64,000 nucleotides of DNA, taken from NCBI GenBank assembly GCA_030549495.1, contig JAUIRK010000838.1, positions 1 to 64,000 on the forward strand, in the 5' to 3' direction. Source of the DNA: Nectonema munidae. Its lineage: Eukaryota; Nematomorpha; Nectonematoida; Nectonematidae. Of this stretch, positions 47,901 to 57,270 are shown in pieces. The notes beneath the pieces were generated by a model. It made no database searches. It saw nothing but the letters and a program-made list of their open reading frames with translations, and had not been told where the DNA came from. Within the stretch, counting starts at the first letter, position 1. Every line of letters begins with the position of its first letter. The position numbers were made by a program, and so were the translations under genes.

Positions 47901-50900
47901 CTACAATTGATGAATCTCCGGATCATACGCTTTCTCTTTGGGATTGGAGTAATGAGCTAAGAGTTGCACAATTAAAAGTAAAATTTTTTTTTTCAAGTCT
48001 TAAAATAACCAAGAGAAATCATATGCTCTTGTTGACTATAGTTTTTTTAAAAAAAATCCAACATCTAATGCCTGAAGATTCGCTTTCATTTTTTGTTGCA
48101 TACATTACAGCACTTTTATTATTTCTTTTTAGACCACAAATGACCAAGTTTTATCCTTACTTTTCCATCCAAATGATCCCTCTTCCTTTTTTACGTGTGG
48201 TAAAAATCATTTATTTTCATGGACGATGCACGAAAACTTTTCTACAAGAAATATCGGAGTATCCAAGAAAGCAGCCTTATTTGACGTATATTTCTTTATT
48301 TTTCTTTCTTTTTATGAGAAATACTTCATTGCTTATTTATTTGCAGTTCTCCTATTTGATTGTCTCGTAACCGTTTAAAAATTTTATGCTCTGTAAATTC
48401 TCTGTTATTTTTCTAGTAATTACCACACATTTTGTTATTAGTTTTGATGATGAAATTAGTAATATGTAAATATACAGATATTTTTAAGAGAAACTTACAT
48501 GTTCCCAACTTGAAAAATAATATAAAATATTGGTGATTAAAAGGAAATTATTTTTTTTTAATTATTGATTTATAGATAAATTATTATTATTTGCATAACA
48601 CTTGGTGATAAAATGGTTGTTTAAATAATTTCGTTGAAAACCCTATTTAAAAGTGGTATCTATTTCAAAAACTGGGTAGATTTATTTTTAAACAGTAGAA
48701 CTCACAAATAAACTTGTTTAAAATGCATACTTTGGACACACTAAACTGTCTTTCTATAATTTTATTTTAGGCATATTATATACGACGGTTTCTCAACCTT
48801 TTTGTTTAAATCGGCCATTGAGATTCTAGAAAATTTAAAAATCGTCTGCTTCGAAGTAAAAAAATGTTTGAATTTTTTTTTTCAAACTTAAATTTGCATT
48901 CTTCTTCATTCTCTTCCAAAAAATAGTCTTAAAAATTTCCTTCCATAGATTCCATTTCACAAGAAAAGGAGTTATCTGAACTACTAGGTATAATGAACAA
49001 AGAGTTATTTTAGATTTATGATTAAATATTTGGATTTGATTTAAATTCTGATAACATTTAAATTAAAGAAAGAATAAAATTTAAAAATCATTCAAAAAGG
49101 GAACAAAAAATTTATATTAGTTTCTTTTTTAACTAATATTTTGTTGACTTTTATAAAAAAATTTAAATTTTCATGTAAAAACTAAGTTTTTGAAAAATAA
49201 GATGATGAATATTTATTTATACAATGGCAAGTATTTCATAAAAAAAATTTCACCTGATTCACACATGTCATAGGTTGCCCTTATTGTATATCAATGTATT
49301 TTTTGAGTAAAGGAATTTTACTTTAACCCTTACCAGCACAATGGGTCTCCAGTGACCTCAGAGTAAAACTCACCTATTTTCAGTTTTATGACTTTTGCCC
49401 TTGAATTCTCAAAACTTTTCATAAGCTCGTATTTCATCTTGTGTCAAATGTAACAAGTTGTGTAGCATCTTTTTATGTTAAAATGTAGAAAGGCGAAAAG
49501 CCAAAGTTCATCATCTGCATGGAGTTTTTGCGTACTGGCGTTTTGATAACTGGAGATTCAAATGGTCAGCTCTTGGTTTGGAACAAAATGAGTATGCGGG
49601 TGGAACGAAAAATAGCATCTCCTCATACTGAAGGCGTTTTTGCTTTGTGCTCCCTACGAAGCGGAAATATCATAACTGGCGGAAAAGATAGGAAGATTAT
49701 TATCTGGGATCAAGAGCTTAATCTCATTACTCTTACAGCGTGTGTTAAGGTTTATTAATTACAAATAAATAATATTTATCGAATGTATCCCTTTAAATTT
49801 TGTGTAACTTTATAATTTGTGGTCAATTTTTTCGCAAAATTTAATATCAACTTCCTGATTCAATATCTAAGAATCATGAGACTCCTAATTTTTTGCGTTC
49901 CATTTTTGTTTAAGTGTAAGGTATTTCCTTCAGTTCTAATGGTTCTGTTCTCTTGGCGGCGAAAAATCATTGCATGAAAAGGAGATCAACTGAAATTTAT
50001 CTACATGAGATCCTTATTTATTCAGAAATCATATCAATCGTTTTTCTAGTTTTCATATTTTTTGATTGTAACTTTCCCAAAATGATCATGATAATTTTTA
50101 AAAATATTCATAGTGTATTTTACAAATAAAAATTGAAATATGTTAATTGAACATTCAAGATTCAGGTTTGGTAGTTATTTTCAACACTCTCAAAACTGGT
50201 TATTAAATTATATATATACTAAATCAATTTCTCTTTTTTTATATGTTTAGCATTAATCTAAAATGTATTGTCACAGATGGAATCTCTTTTCATTCTTACG
50301 GTTTTTAGTATTTAAAAATTCTTTTAATACATTATCGAATTAACAGGACTTAATGGCTGATAACCCACATGTCGCAAAGATATACTTAAACTTATTTCTT
50401 CCTTATAAATTTGAAGATGCCCTTGAGTTTTTTTATTGACCTGTTCCAAATTTCAGTTGTTTTACGGAACCATCAGCAGCAATGGTGAAATGAAATTCTA
50501 AACCAAATTCAGTATATTTTTCGACTATTTTGTCAAATTGTTATTTTTGCTTATAAGTACGTAACCTTACCACATCGGTGATTTTATTATCCGAATAGTT
50601 TTTTAAATGTTGTGTTTGGATTAACAAGTTTTGACTATATTTTATTAAGAACTGCAATATTTTAAAATTTTAGAATTTTTTCTTTTAATATTTTTGAAGT
50701 TTTCATTTTTTCACTACTTAATTCACATTGGTAACTACAAATCAATATATTTCCATATCTCCTAATTAATAGCGTAATTAAAAATTTTAAGTAAGTTTCC
50801 GTTTGTTTGTTGTTTTGTGAAATTTTCGATTAAAAACTTGGAAAAATAGATCTGATCCCCAGAGCTTTAGTAGAATAGATCATATAGAACAAAGCTCAGT

Positions 50901-53900
50901 ATATAGTTAGAACAAAAAAGGCTATTTATGAAGTGAGGGGAATTGAATTACGCTATCAAGCATACGCTCTTTTAATATCAACACGTTATAAGGAAAATGT
51001 TTCTCTTTTTAGTTTATTGAAAGTTGGGGATCCATACGCACGATTTGTGAAAATAATTCGTCCTCTACAGAAGATAGGGTTTTCATTGGAACGACTAAAA
51101 ACATTCTACTTGAAGGAAATCCTAGCAATCCAAAATCATTTGATATTATGACTGAAGTATTTTTTCTTATGATTTTCCTACTCTGATTAAATTTTTTATC
51201 ATAATTTTTACAAATTTCAAGGGACATTTGGATGAATTACTTGGACTAAGTTGTCATCCTAGTCAAAATCAATGCATAACATGTGGCTTAGATGGACAAA
51301 TACGGCTCTGGGACATAGAAAATCACGAATGTACTCTTTTTAGGGAAATTACCGTATGTTTTCTTAATTCCCATATTTTTATCAGCGCTGCACAATCAGA
51401 GGCCAAAACGTTGAACTCTGACTTCAAGTATATTTACAAAATGGACTTCGAATACAAATTTTAGAAATCTCAATCTTAGTCTTAGTACTCACAAAAATCC
51501 CTAATTACCATTACTAATTACTAATTTTTATACAGAACTTTCTTAGCTTTTTCTATATTTGAGAAGTGTTGTCTATTGCGTATTCATAATTCACAATTTT
51601 GTTGACACAGTTTCCCGATTTTCAAAGATCTGCTTCCCCGTCGCCTTTTTGCATGTTCTTCATTATGGATTGGTATGATCACAAGGCTATTTACATGATA
51701 AATTGTCAATTTGCTCCGTACAACTTTGTCTAAGAAAAAACAGATTCCTTGAATTGAGAATTCGTTGATTCCTTTCAAACTAAAACTACTCTTAGTCTTG
51801 CCACAAAAGATGTTGTTTAAGACAGTACTGTTGTGTCGTTAACAGTGATGGCCTACTTTATGATACGAAGAGAAATGTCTTCTTTTCAAAGTATAAAAAC
51901 GAAATTTAAGTAAGCAAAAAATGTTTAATATAAGATTGGTTAATGAATGCTTTCAACATTCTTGCTGCACTCATTGTATCTTCCTTGTTCAACTCATTTA
52001 TCCCAGTTGCAATATAACAAATTCTGAAATAATATTGTTTTTGAAAACAAGAGTTTGTGTGTAATTTATTGTGTTCAGATGTCTTAAATATACAAATTCA
52101 ATGATATAAAAAAATCGTAACAAATTTGAAATCATACTGAACTTCGAAATTTATCGAATTTCTTTTTTTCTTACGTAATTTTGAACGGTTACTTTGTTAA
52201 CGTACCGTAATTTCGAAACGTAACGCGCCATATGCCACCACTGGTCCTTAGAAACACTGCGTCATCATTATTGAAGCATTTTTTCGTTAATCTGCATCTT
52301 TTTTTCTCTAAGGAGTCAGCGACGTGTATCCACTTTCATCCGTTCTACAATAAGGTGGCTCTTGGAACGCATTCGGGAGCGTGGGCTGTGATAGACATCG
52401 TTTCTAGGGAAATCGTTTCTCAGCGCTCTGACAATAACACACCTATCAACTGTCTTCGGTACTCGCTTGGTAGCCATTTTTACTCGCTCTTTCGTTGTCG
52501 TATTTTCTTAATGGCTATATTTCAGATGGAAATCACATCGCTATTGGTTGTCACGACTCAACCATATACATTTACGAAGTTCAAGAGGAGGGTGTTGTCT
52601 ATGAAAAGAAGTTCAAGTGCATGGTAAGATCTTTAACCTTAATATCCAGTAGATGGTGATGTGAATGAAACTTCCGAGATTCCCGTTAAAGTCCTTTATC
52701 TATATTATGTAACAACTTCCTTTCGACCCTTTCTGAAACAATGGGTCACCAGAGTGACTTACCAAATAAAAGTCTACTATTTTTGAAAAATAACGGTGCT
52801 TGTACATCATATGCTAGAGAGCAGAACAATATGAACATCTAGAAAGCAAGTCCGAAGGTTGTGGATAGTGGAATGGCCATCCGATATGGTGGTTAGCTGC
52901 GACATAAGCAAGCTTAGCTTTATGATTAAGCGGCCCGAACAAACAGCGACAACAACGTGGCGGAGTAGTAGATTGGGTAACTCCTTTCTACCAGTTAAAA
53001 TGCTCCATGTTCAGGACGATGTCGTGACGAGGCGAGTAAGGCCGCCTTCAAATAAGCCTAATTACTGCTGCCTTTCAGTTAGTCAAATTAGACCAATGCT
53101 AGGTCCGCAGCTTACAATTACGGCGTGGAAGAGAACTGGAAACCTCACCACGTAATATCTCCAAGAATAGCCATGATAAACTAGAAAACAAATTCTGGTG
53201 CCCCATGGTTGAACATGTCCAAATTGATACGGCATTTGATGATCTACATCATATGAAAAAGAATTATGCCGAAGATTCATATGTCGTTATTTGAAATAAA
53301 TCTTGTTGAAAATTTCAAATCCAGTCAAGTTAATCTGGACTTCATTATCTTTATTGCATTTTTTTAAAATAAAAAATAACTTAGTCCCGAAACATGGGTA
53401 TCATCGATGCCTTATTTGTTTCTCGCTTTTCTCGAAATATAAGGAACATTGCTGTGATGAGTTGGTTTATTTTCTGGAATATACTCGTCTATTTTATAAT
53501 TATTTCAACCAATAAAATCAAACCACGGACAGACAGAGAGACTCTAAAATAGGGGTAGCCAACCTTTTCTAGAATATGCGCCAATCATGTTAATCCTAAA
53601 TTACGAAGCGCCAACAATTTTTTTCTTCTTACTGTTTCTAAATATATCTTTAAAGTTTAAAATGGGTTGATTTTTTTTATATATTTGACAACTTTTCCAT
53701 AATAATTTTTGCAGAATAAAAATGAAAATTTTCTTTCTAGCACAATTTATTCTTTCAAATTTTGAAGTTAAAATATACAATAAACATAAAATTAATCTGA
53801 TTTTTTAATCAGATTATAAATTTAAAGTTAGTTCACTAACAGAAAGAGTTAGACAACTATTAAAGTTTGGAATTTATACAAAGTTATTCTGAATTTGGAG

Positions 53901-54984
53901 ATTTGTACTATGAGCCATTCATGAATACACCATGCGCCAAGCTATTTTCTTTTATGCACCCATTTGATTTTAAAGGGACATTTGTCTGGCGTTCTTTCAA
54001 TTGACTGGTCGGAGTGTAGTTATTTCTTGTGCTCATTTTCCTCAAATTTTGAAATGAAAGTATGGTCATCTAGGGACGGCTGTGTCCTTGAAGATGCCTC
54101 CGTCATTAAAAAGATCGTTTGGCATACCAAAACCAACATCATTAGCTTTGACACCGTAGGTAAGGATATACTTTCTCTCTCTCATTTGTAAAACGATGTC
54201 TTATTTTTTCATGATTTAAGGCTTGCTCAATGATGCTGAGAAGATTGTTTCTGTTTCACGCTCTCGCAATCAAAAAGTCATTGTATCCGCTACCTCTAAT
54301 GGACTCTATAATCTGTATTCCTATCCTCTCTTTTACCCCAAGGTAATATATTTTTTTAAGGTTAAAAAATATGTTTATTTTTTAAGAGCAATAAATTGAT
54401 AAGTCATATTTTTGAATTTTAATTTTTCAAAAGAATTTAACTCCTGCATACGTCACTATGGGTCAGCAGCTACCTATTAAATATAAGTCTTCTACTGTTA
54501 TATGCAGAATCATTAAAAAAGAAAGGCCGATTTTTCGAAAAAATACTGCCTGAGTGGGTTAAACTATTTCTCGTAAACCTACTTAGGAATGATCGACCAT
54601 GTGAAGTTGTAATTTCACATCAGAAATCCTCAAAGAGGTAACAAAAGAAATTAAGAAACTAAAAGTTTAAATCTTGCTTTATATATATTTTTATATATAT
54701 ATGCTTATATATATTTTATGCACACATCTCGATCCAAACACAGGGGGGGGGGATTTTTTAATCGATTTCATTCGCTAATTAAATTGTATTTTTGTTTCCA
54801 TTTTCAGGCAAAGGGGAACTCACTTTTTGGGAATTGTGGGTCAGATAGTCGATTTGACTTCATCTTCAACGATTCCTGTCTCGTATCTGTTGGTGGAAAG
54901 GATTATTCCATCAAAATTTGGAAGATTGTAAATGATGATGATGGTGGTGGTGGTGGTTATGCTAACAACAATGGTCTCAACTGA
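23719..54984 (+). CDS. Echinoderm microtubule-associated protein-like (EML/EMAP) protein, 15 exons
   Basis: EML proteins bind tubulin and microtubules. Exons: 23719-23974, 41403-41582, 43439-43535, 45022-45112, 46942-47043, 47882-47977, 48133-48285, 49489-49749, 51013-51156, 51222-51353, 52313-52469, 52526-52623, 53976-54159, 54221-54342, 54808-54984. Every intron begins GT and ends AG, all phases match, and the joined frame is 750 codons with its stop. Order: coiled coil (DEIVCLRTCLADVLRRISTL), HELP region (LDWIFGYQGRRSRNN), VVVLYDVNKRTQRHY, HPDRLLIASGQVTA, PHVRIWD, DESPDHTLSLWDW, HPNDPSSFFTCGKNH, LITGDSNGQLLVWN, GGKDRKIIIWD, GHLDELLGLSCHP, ALGTHSGAWAVID, GCHDSTIYIYEV, VSVGGKDYSIKIWK. These align in order with vertebrate EML proteins, forming two WD40 propellers. 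The tail is short, Asp/Gly-rich. No long basic linker separates coiled coil from HELP, as in short EML2-like forms; an unseen linker exon in intron 1 remains possible. Exon 5 could end at 47,040 instead. Confidence 0.88.
24335..24550 (+). mobile_element. tRNA-derived SINE (family 2), EML intron 1
   Basis: The head has an A box (TGGCCTAATGGTAGG) and a B box (GGGTTCGAAACCC), followed by GATCGTGACTATCCCTGCC, CTCTCCC and a body that includes AACAACTAAAAAAATACACG. The promoter boxes lie about 35 bp apart, as in tRNA genes. The end and any target duplication are unclear. Confidence 0.6.
24643..24770 (-). mobile_element. TTAA MITE, diverged relative of M1 (family M2)
   Basis: It opens TTAACCCGTTAACGACCAG and ends near GATTACAGGTTATTAA. 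It contains CAGACAATATCT and CAGACGATG, similar to the CAGACGAT motifs of M1. Its reverse complement aligns with 29,659-29,755 (shared CGACTTTACAAAAATAA and TTTATTAATG...TTTAAT). Confidence 0.5.
24876..25246. mobile_element. hAT-type MITE (family H1), EML intron 1
   Basis: Left end CAGGAGTCTCCAAACTT; right end ACTTTGGGGACCCCTC, its imperfect complement. CAGGGGTCCCCAAACT is a common hAT terminus. A run of 14 C lies at about 24,932-24,945. The right end, GACCCCAAGGTGTCGATATTG, aligns with the right end of the element at 42,119-42,430. Target duplication weak. Confidence 0.55.
25878..26015 (+). mobile_element. MITE M1 subtype B, copy 2
   Basis: TTAA-bounded, opens CCCATTTACGGCCAATG and closes CTTGGCCTTAAATGGG. 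It carries the same three TCGTCTG motifs as subtype A but a different terminal sequence and a changed palindrome (ATGTTCCTATTTTGGAACAT). Confidence 0.8.
26395..26532 (-). mobile_element. MITE M1 subtype A, copy 3
   Basis: Minus-orientation copy. The left edge is TTAATCCATTAAG; the right edge has drifted (TGGGTAAATAA). It lies 86 bp from copy 4 in opposite orientation, so the two could form a large hairpin. Confidence 0.75.
26619..26756 (+). mobile_element. MITE M1 subtype A, copy 4
   Basis: TTAA on both sides, opens CCCATTAAGTCCCAATG and closes CGTACTTAATGGG. Near-identical to copies 1, 6 and 8. Confidence 0.8.
27970..28543 (+). mobile_element. Short hAT element with perfect 8-bp target duplication
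   Basis: It is flanked by GTCAGTGC at 27,962-27,969 and 28,544-28,551. The ends are TAGGGTGTCCACC and GTGGACACACTA. Inside both ends are C/G-rich blocks, complementary to each other (CCCGGGATTCCTCGTCCTCG near 28,000 and ACGAGGTCCTCGTTCCCCGG near 28,500). The 574 bp element holds the truncated tail of a hAT transposase, so it is an internally deleted derivative. Confidence 0.8.
28089..28438 (+). pseudogene. hAT transposase C-terminal fragment
   Basis: Within an open frame running from the element's left end, residues near the C-terminus read IKPTSVDAERVFSSMGYFST, the hAT dimerisation-domain signature. The rest is a Lys/Glu-rich stretch. The catalytic region is gone, so it is a remnant retained inside a deletion derivative. 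Confidence 0.7.
29047..29170. repeat. Fold-back element sharing a SINE body (family 3)
   Basis: The two ends are inverted copies of about 30 bp (AAAGGTAAAGG...GGGGTATTTTCATC and GATGAAAACACCC...CCTTTACCTTT). The interior, AAGGCACAATTGCGCCGCTT through TATCGAACTATGA, is about 85-90% identical to the SINE at 36,377-36,520, but the tRNA-like head is absent. Confidence 0.55.
29659..29755 (+). mobile_element. TTAA MITE family M2, second copy
   Basis: It opens TTAACCGGTTATCGACC. It aligns with the reverse complement of 24,643-24,770 over CGACTTTACAAAAATAAAAT and the TTATTAATG...TTTAAT block. The far end is not clear. Confidence 0.45.
30367..30496 (-). mobile_element. MITE M1 subtype B, copy 5
   Basis: TTAA-bounded, reads CCCATTTAAGGCCAAGCAAA at the left and GGCCGTAAATGGG at the right. 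It is slightly shorter (130 bp) because part of the block between two CAGACGA motifs is missing. Confidence 0.8.
31265..31606 (-). pseudogene. LINE reverse transcriptase 3' tail
   Basis: The minus-strand ORF contains KIHESRLRWYGHVMRGDEDD and VERRVMEINLKRKRKKKAEM, the ESRLRWYGHVxR...RRGRPKKRWMD tail found at the C-terminus of many RTE/L2-like non-LTR elements. Downstream in another frame are NEWRKLIKNIDPT and an (AAG)n-rich 3' end (about 31,262-31,275). It is 5'-truncated to the last ~110 codons. Confidence 0.7.
31639..31940. mobile_element. hAT-type MITE with perfect target duplication
   Basis: 302 bp flanked by GACTAGAT at 31,631-31,638 and 31,941-31,948. Left end CAGGGGTTCCCAACTTGGGG; right end GGGTTGGAACTTCTG, an imperfect complement. 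The 8-bp duplication and CAG start are standard for hAT. GGGGTACTT occurs near both ends. It has no coding capacity. Confidence 0.8.
36377..36525 (-). mobile_element. tRNA-derived SINE (family 3), EML intron 1
   Basis: On the minus strand it opens with a tRNA-like head: A box TGGTTGGTTAGATGCTGG and B box GGGTTCGATCC. The body follows, with TAGTTCGATACCAGCGGCGC and an end at ACGCCCTACGGTACC. The body matches the fold-back element at 29,047-29,170. Confidence 0.65.
36922..37059 (-). mobile_element. MITE M1 subtype A, copy 6
   Basis: TTAA on both sides, 138 bp, reads CCCATTAAGTACGATAG at the left and GGGACTTAATGGG at the right. It is well preserved, with all three CAGACGA motifs. Confidence 0.8.
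38856..38997 (-). mobile_element. tRNA-derived SINE (family 4), EML intron 1
   Basis: The minus-strand head is ATGGCGCAAGTGGCGTGGTG with A box TGGTTAGAGCTC and B box AGGTTCGATTC about 35 bp apart. The far part contains CGATTTACGTCAGGAAGGGT, a motif type common in SINE/LINE tails. No target duplication was resolved. Confidence 0.6.
39340..40290 (+). pseudogene. LINE reverse transcriptase C-terminal part with zinc-finger insertion
   Basis: A first frame gives ILYAGDIVLMGESSEEFSKM, equivalent to the YADD active-site box but with Gly replacing the first Asp. A second frame carries a PHD-like Cys/His cluster (CGVCGKRVKRNSILCVHCNK, WAHKKCSN, CSCC), then EEVKQFCYLREVLDKTG. Later pieces read LYRSCIRSSLVYSGQSWALK, MRVLRIMCKF and LRWFEHVNRRPSS. 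The sequence ends near CAGCGTGCTGGGAAAACTAG with an (ATT)n tail at 40,385-40,415. This order is known for a class of non-LTR elements. It is 5'-truncated and broken into several frames. Confidence 0.75.
41403..41582 (+). other. EML exon 2: HELP motif
   Basis: The acceptor TTTATTTTAG ends at 41,402. The alternative TTGCAG eight bases later would break the phase. The exon encodes YEITLHDKTHNLFAP through LPKKHLQLDWIFGYQGRRSR, matching the HELP motif of EML proteins (LPPEKLKLEWAYGYRG type), where the hydrophobic part packs into the propeller. The donor is GTATCT at 41,583. Its 2-base start fits exactly onto the 1-base end of exon 1, so direct splicing across the 17.4 kb intron is possible. Confidence 0.85.
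42119..42430. mobile_element. hAT-type MITE (family H1), EML intron 2
   Basis: Left end CAGGGGTTTGGGAAAATT; right end CCCACTTTGCCGACCCCTG. The last 60 bp (GGACCCCCAGGGGTCGAGAT) align with the right end of the 24,876-25,246 element. Flanks GTTTAAAC and GTTACAAA are only partly alike, so the target duplication has decayed or is absent. Confidence 0.55.
44310..44448 (-). mobile_element. MITE M1 subtype B, copy 7
   Basis: TTAA-bounded, reads CCCGTTTAAGGCTAAGCAAA at the left and TTGCCGTAAATGGTTTAA at the right. It has more differences than the other subtype B copies. Confidence 0.75.
45270..45406 (+). mobile_element. MITE M1 subtype A, copy 8
   Basis: TTAA on both sides, 137 bp, nearly identical to copies 1 and 4. 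It sits in the intron just after EML exon 4 (ends 45,112). Confidence 0.8.
49322..49460 (+). repeat. TTAA-type MITE relic (family M3), copy 1
   Basis: It opens TTAACCCTTACCAGCACAAT then GGGTCTCCAGTGACC, a start typical of piggyBac-type MITEs. The far end is unclear. It lies just upstream of EML exon 8. Diverged relatives are at 52,727 and 54,437. Confidence 0.4.
52725..52830 (+). repeat. TTAA-type MITE relic (family M3), copy 2
   Basis: It contains CGACCCTTTCTGAAACAATG and GGGTCACCAGAGTGAC followed by AAATAAAAGTCTACTATTT, similar to copies 1 and 3. The TTAA edges are lost. Confidence 0.35.
52840..53270 (+). other. GC-enriched island in EML intron 12
   Basis: About 430 bp with visibly higher GC than the surrounding introns and an open frame of 98 codons at 52,859-53,155 (WPSDMVVSCDISKLSF, RPEQTATTTWRSSRL). 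I cannot match it to a known protein. Its composition resembles the untranslated end of a non-LTR element or another transposon fragment rather than an exon. The EML protein alignment is continuous without it. Confidence 0.4.
54437..54562 (+). mobile_element. TTAA-bounded MITE (family M3), copy 3
   Basis: It is bounded by TTAA at 54,437-54,440 and 54,559-54,562, opens CTCCTGCATACGTCACTATG and closes GCCTGAGTGGG. It shares TATGGGTCA and AAATATAAGTCTTCTACTG with the other M3 relics. Confidence 0.5.
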
Positions 54985-57270
54985 TTCAGAACTAAAAAAA
55001 TGTTATCAATATTTAAAAACAATTTATAAAATTTGTTACATAATATGGCATACATATTGAATATTAATATTCCTTAATTTGTTTCTATAATAGTAAAATA
55101 TAAACTACTGAGAACATGCTGTGAGTTATATATAGAAAGTATTTACATGCTCCGTTTACATTTATGTTATCAATATTTTTGTATTTTTTTCTACTGTGAT
55201 TGCTTAAATTGATCTTAAATTTTCACCTAAAATCAAAGATTTTATTTCAGGAAATATTTTTTTTGTTTTTATATAATTGGCAAATCGATTTACATCGATT
55301 TATCATATATTGATTACTTATTCTATGGATTTAATAAACAGTTTAACATACTTAACTAACATGATAGGATGAATCTTCTCATTCCAGTGTATTGTTGACA
55401 ATTTATAATTGATGCGTTCTGTGTTGCAATAACTAATGCATATTAGTATTTATATATAACACAAACATTTCTTTTTATTTATGAATATTTTATTTGCACG
55501 TGGTCTTATTTGAAGAACAAATATAAAATTGAATTTTTACATGGAGGAAAAAATTCGTTTTGTCCTTCTGAAGATGAATCTGTAGTGGGCATTCATTCTG
55601 CATGTTCAAAATGATGGCTAATAATAATTTGTCCTTAAAAACATAGCTAATGGTTTGCAATTTTTAGAACTTTAAAAAAATTCACCAAAAATTAAATATT
55701 TCGTTTTTGTGATGATGTTCTTCTTACACATCTTCAGCTTTTATATTTTCTATACTTCATTTAAATCATTGTTTGTTTCTTCAGAATTTCAGTTTCTTCT
55801 AGATATAAAGTGTGTTATATATGATTTTAAAGTCAAATATCCAAAGGTAACTTTATTATCACAAAATTTCCATTCATGCGATACAATTGAGAAATTTGTA
55901 TGCCAAAGTTTGCTGCAACGTTTCATTACTGGTAAACATTGTTAGACTAGATGCGTTTATGGCGTTCAGTATGTGTTTATTCTCTCCTCGTACATGTTTT
56001 TAAAATTTGATGTTTTAATCTCATTTCTCTCAACTGGAATGGCAAAAAAAATTATTCTCAGAAGGATTTATATTTTCTCCATTGATTATGTTAATATTTA
56101 ATCAAAAGCTGTATATATTGAACATCCTATGGCCAAATGAAGGTGTTCATTATTTTGAGGTATTCACTATAAAGATGTCTCTTTAGTTTCATTACTTTGA
56201 GTAGTTCACTAATGAAGGCTTGATGTATATGATCATTTCGAATTGGTTATTGCGACCTTACCACCAAAGGCCTACACTTCAGACTTGATCGAAGAAACTT
56301 AATGACAAGATTTACGAAACCAACATGTCACCAAACTCCAACATTGTTTTGTTCTAATTTCACCATCTTCTATGTCGCCATCGTTAGAAATGCAGTTGAA
56401 GCCATTGCACATGATCTGAATTTTTCTCGTAGATTAAAATGATCAGAACCTCGAACTTTCTGTTACAAGAAATTTTGCCGTGTTACTTTTGCAGTTCTAT
56501 TTTAGCAAACTTTAATTTAAATTTTGTTTATTTTCGAACCATTTTGTCGTATGATGTTATCTTTATTATTCAACACACCTATAAATGATCATTTATGGGT
56601 TTTTTTGCAACTAATGCATATTTTGATTACAACAATCACTACATGGGCAAATCGAGAAAAATCATAAGTTAGGGATAAATATTCCACCTAGCGAAATTTT
56701 ATTCAATGAAATAAAAATAATTTTTTACGTTAGGTTCATATTTGTCTGATAGTACAAAACTCCGTAAGTTGTTTAATGACTAGGTGAGTGTTAATAGTTG
56801 ATCTATGATGTCATTAGTTGTCAATAATTCAATGAGGACAGAAAAAAAGCATAAATGTCAAATTCCTCGTTCTCTTAGTGAACTCCAACCAAACTTCAAA
56901 CCAGCAATCGGATCGACAATATTTGCAAGTTTACAGATCATTAAACAATAAATAGCTTCTAAAGTAGTGCAGTAGTGATAAAAAACTAGTTCCCAGTCTC
57001 AGATTTCACAGAAATTAATGATTACCACAGTTTCGGCATTATATATAAGATGATTTATTCTTATAAAATACTGACATCTACATTAAATTGCCAAGCAATA
57101 TCTCTGTGTATGACTTAGCGCAAATATCCTTCACATGCTGAAAGTTTGGAGAAACTATGCAGATGTTGGTCTCATCTACAGAATCAATGAATCCAACTTT
57201 CGTAACATAAAGAAAGAGGAATAAATATAAGATCGACAGGAACAGTAACATTCAACACTACGGCGAAAAG
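54985..57270. other. EML 3' UTR and AT-rich intergenic DNA
   Basis: The EML stop is at 54,982-54,984. An AATAAA at about 55,333-55,338 is a plausible polyadenylation signal, but AATAAA is frequent by chance here. No other gene was recognised; the ORF at 55,709-55,945 is Phe-rich and probably chance. Confidence 0.4.

Noticed and set aside
47897-48370. 157-codon ORF as a separate gene
   Set aside because: It is a chance read-through of two EML exons and the intron between them; the second exon is in another frame.
50933-51151. ORF starting MRGIELRYQAY as a gene
   Set aside because: The EML exon at 51,013-51,156 in a different frame matches the family (WGSIRTICENN, VFIGTTKNILLEG); this frame does not.
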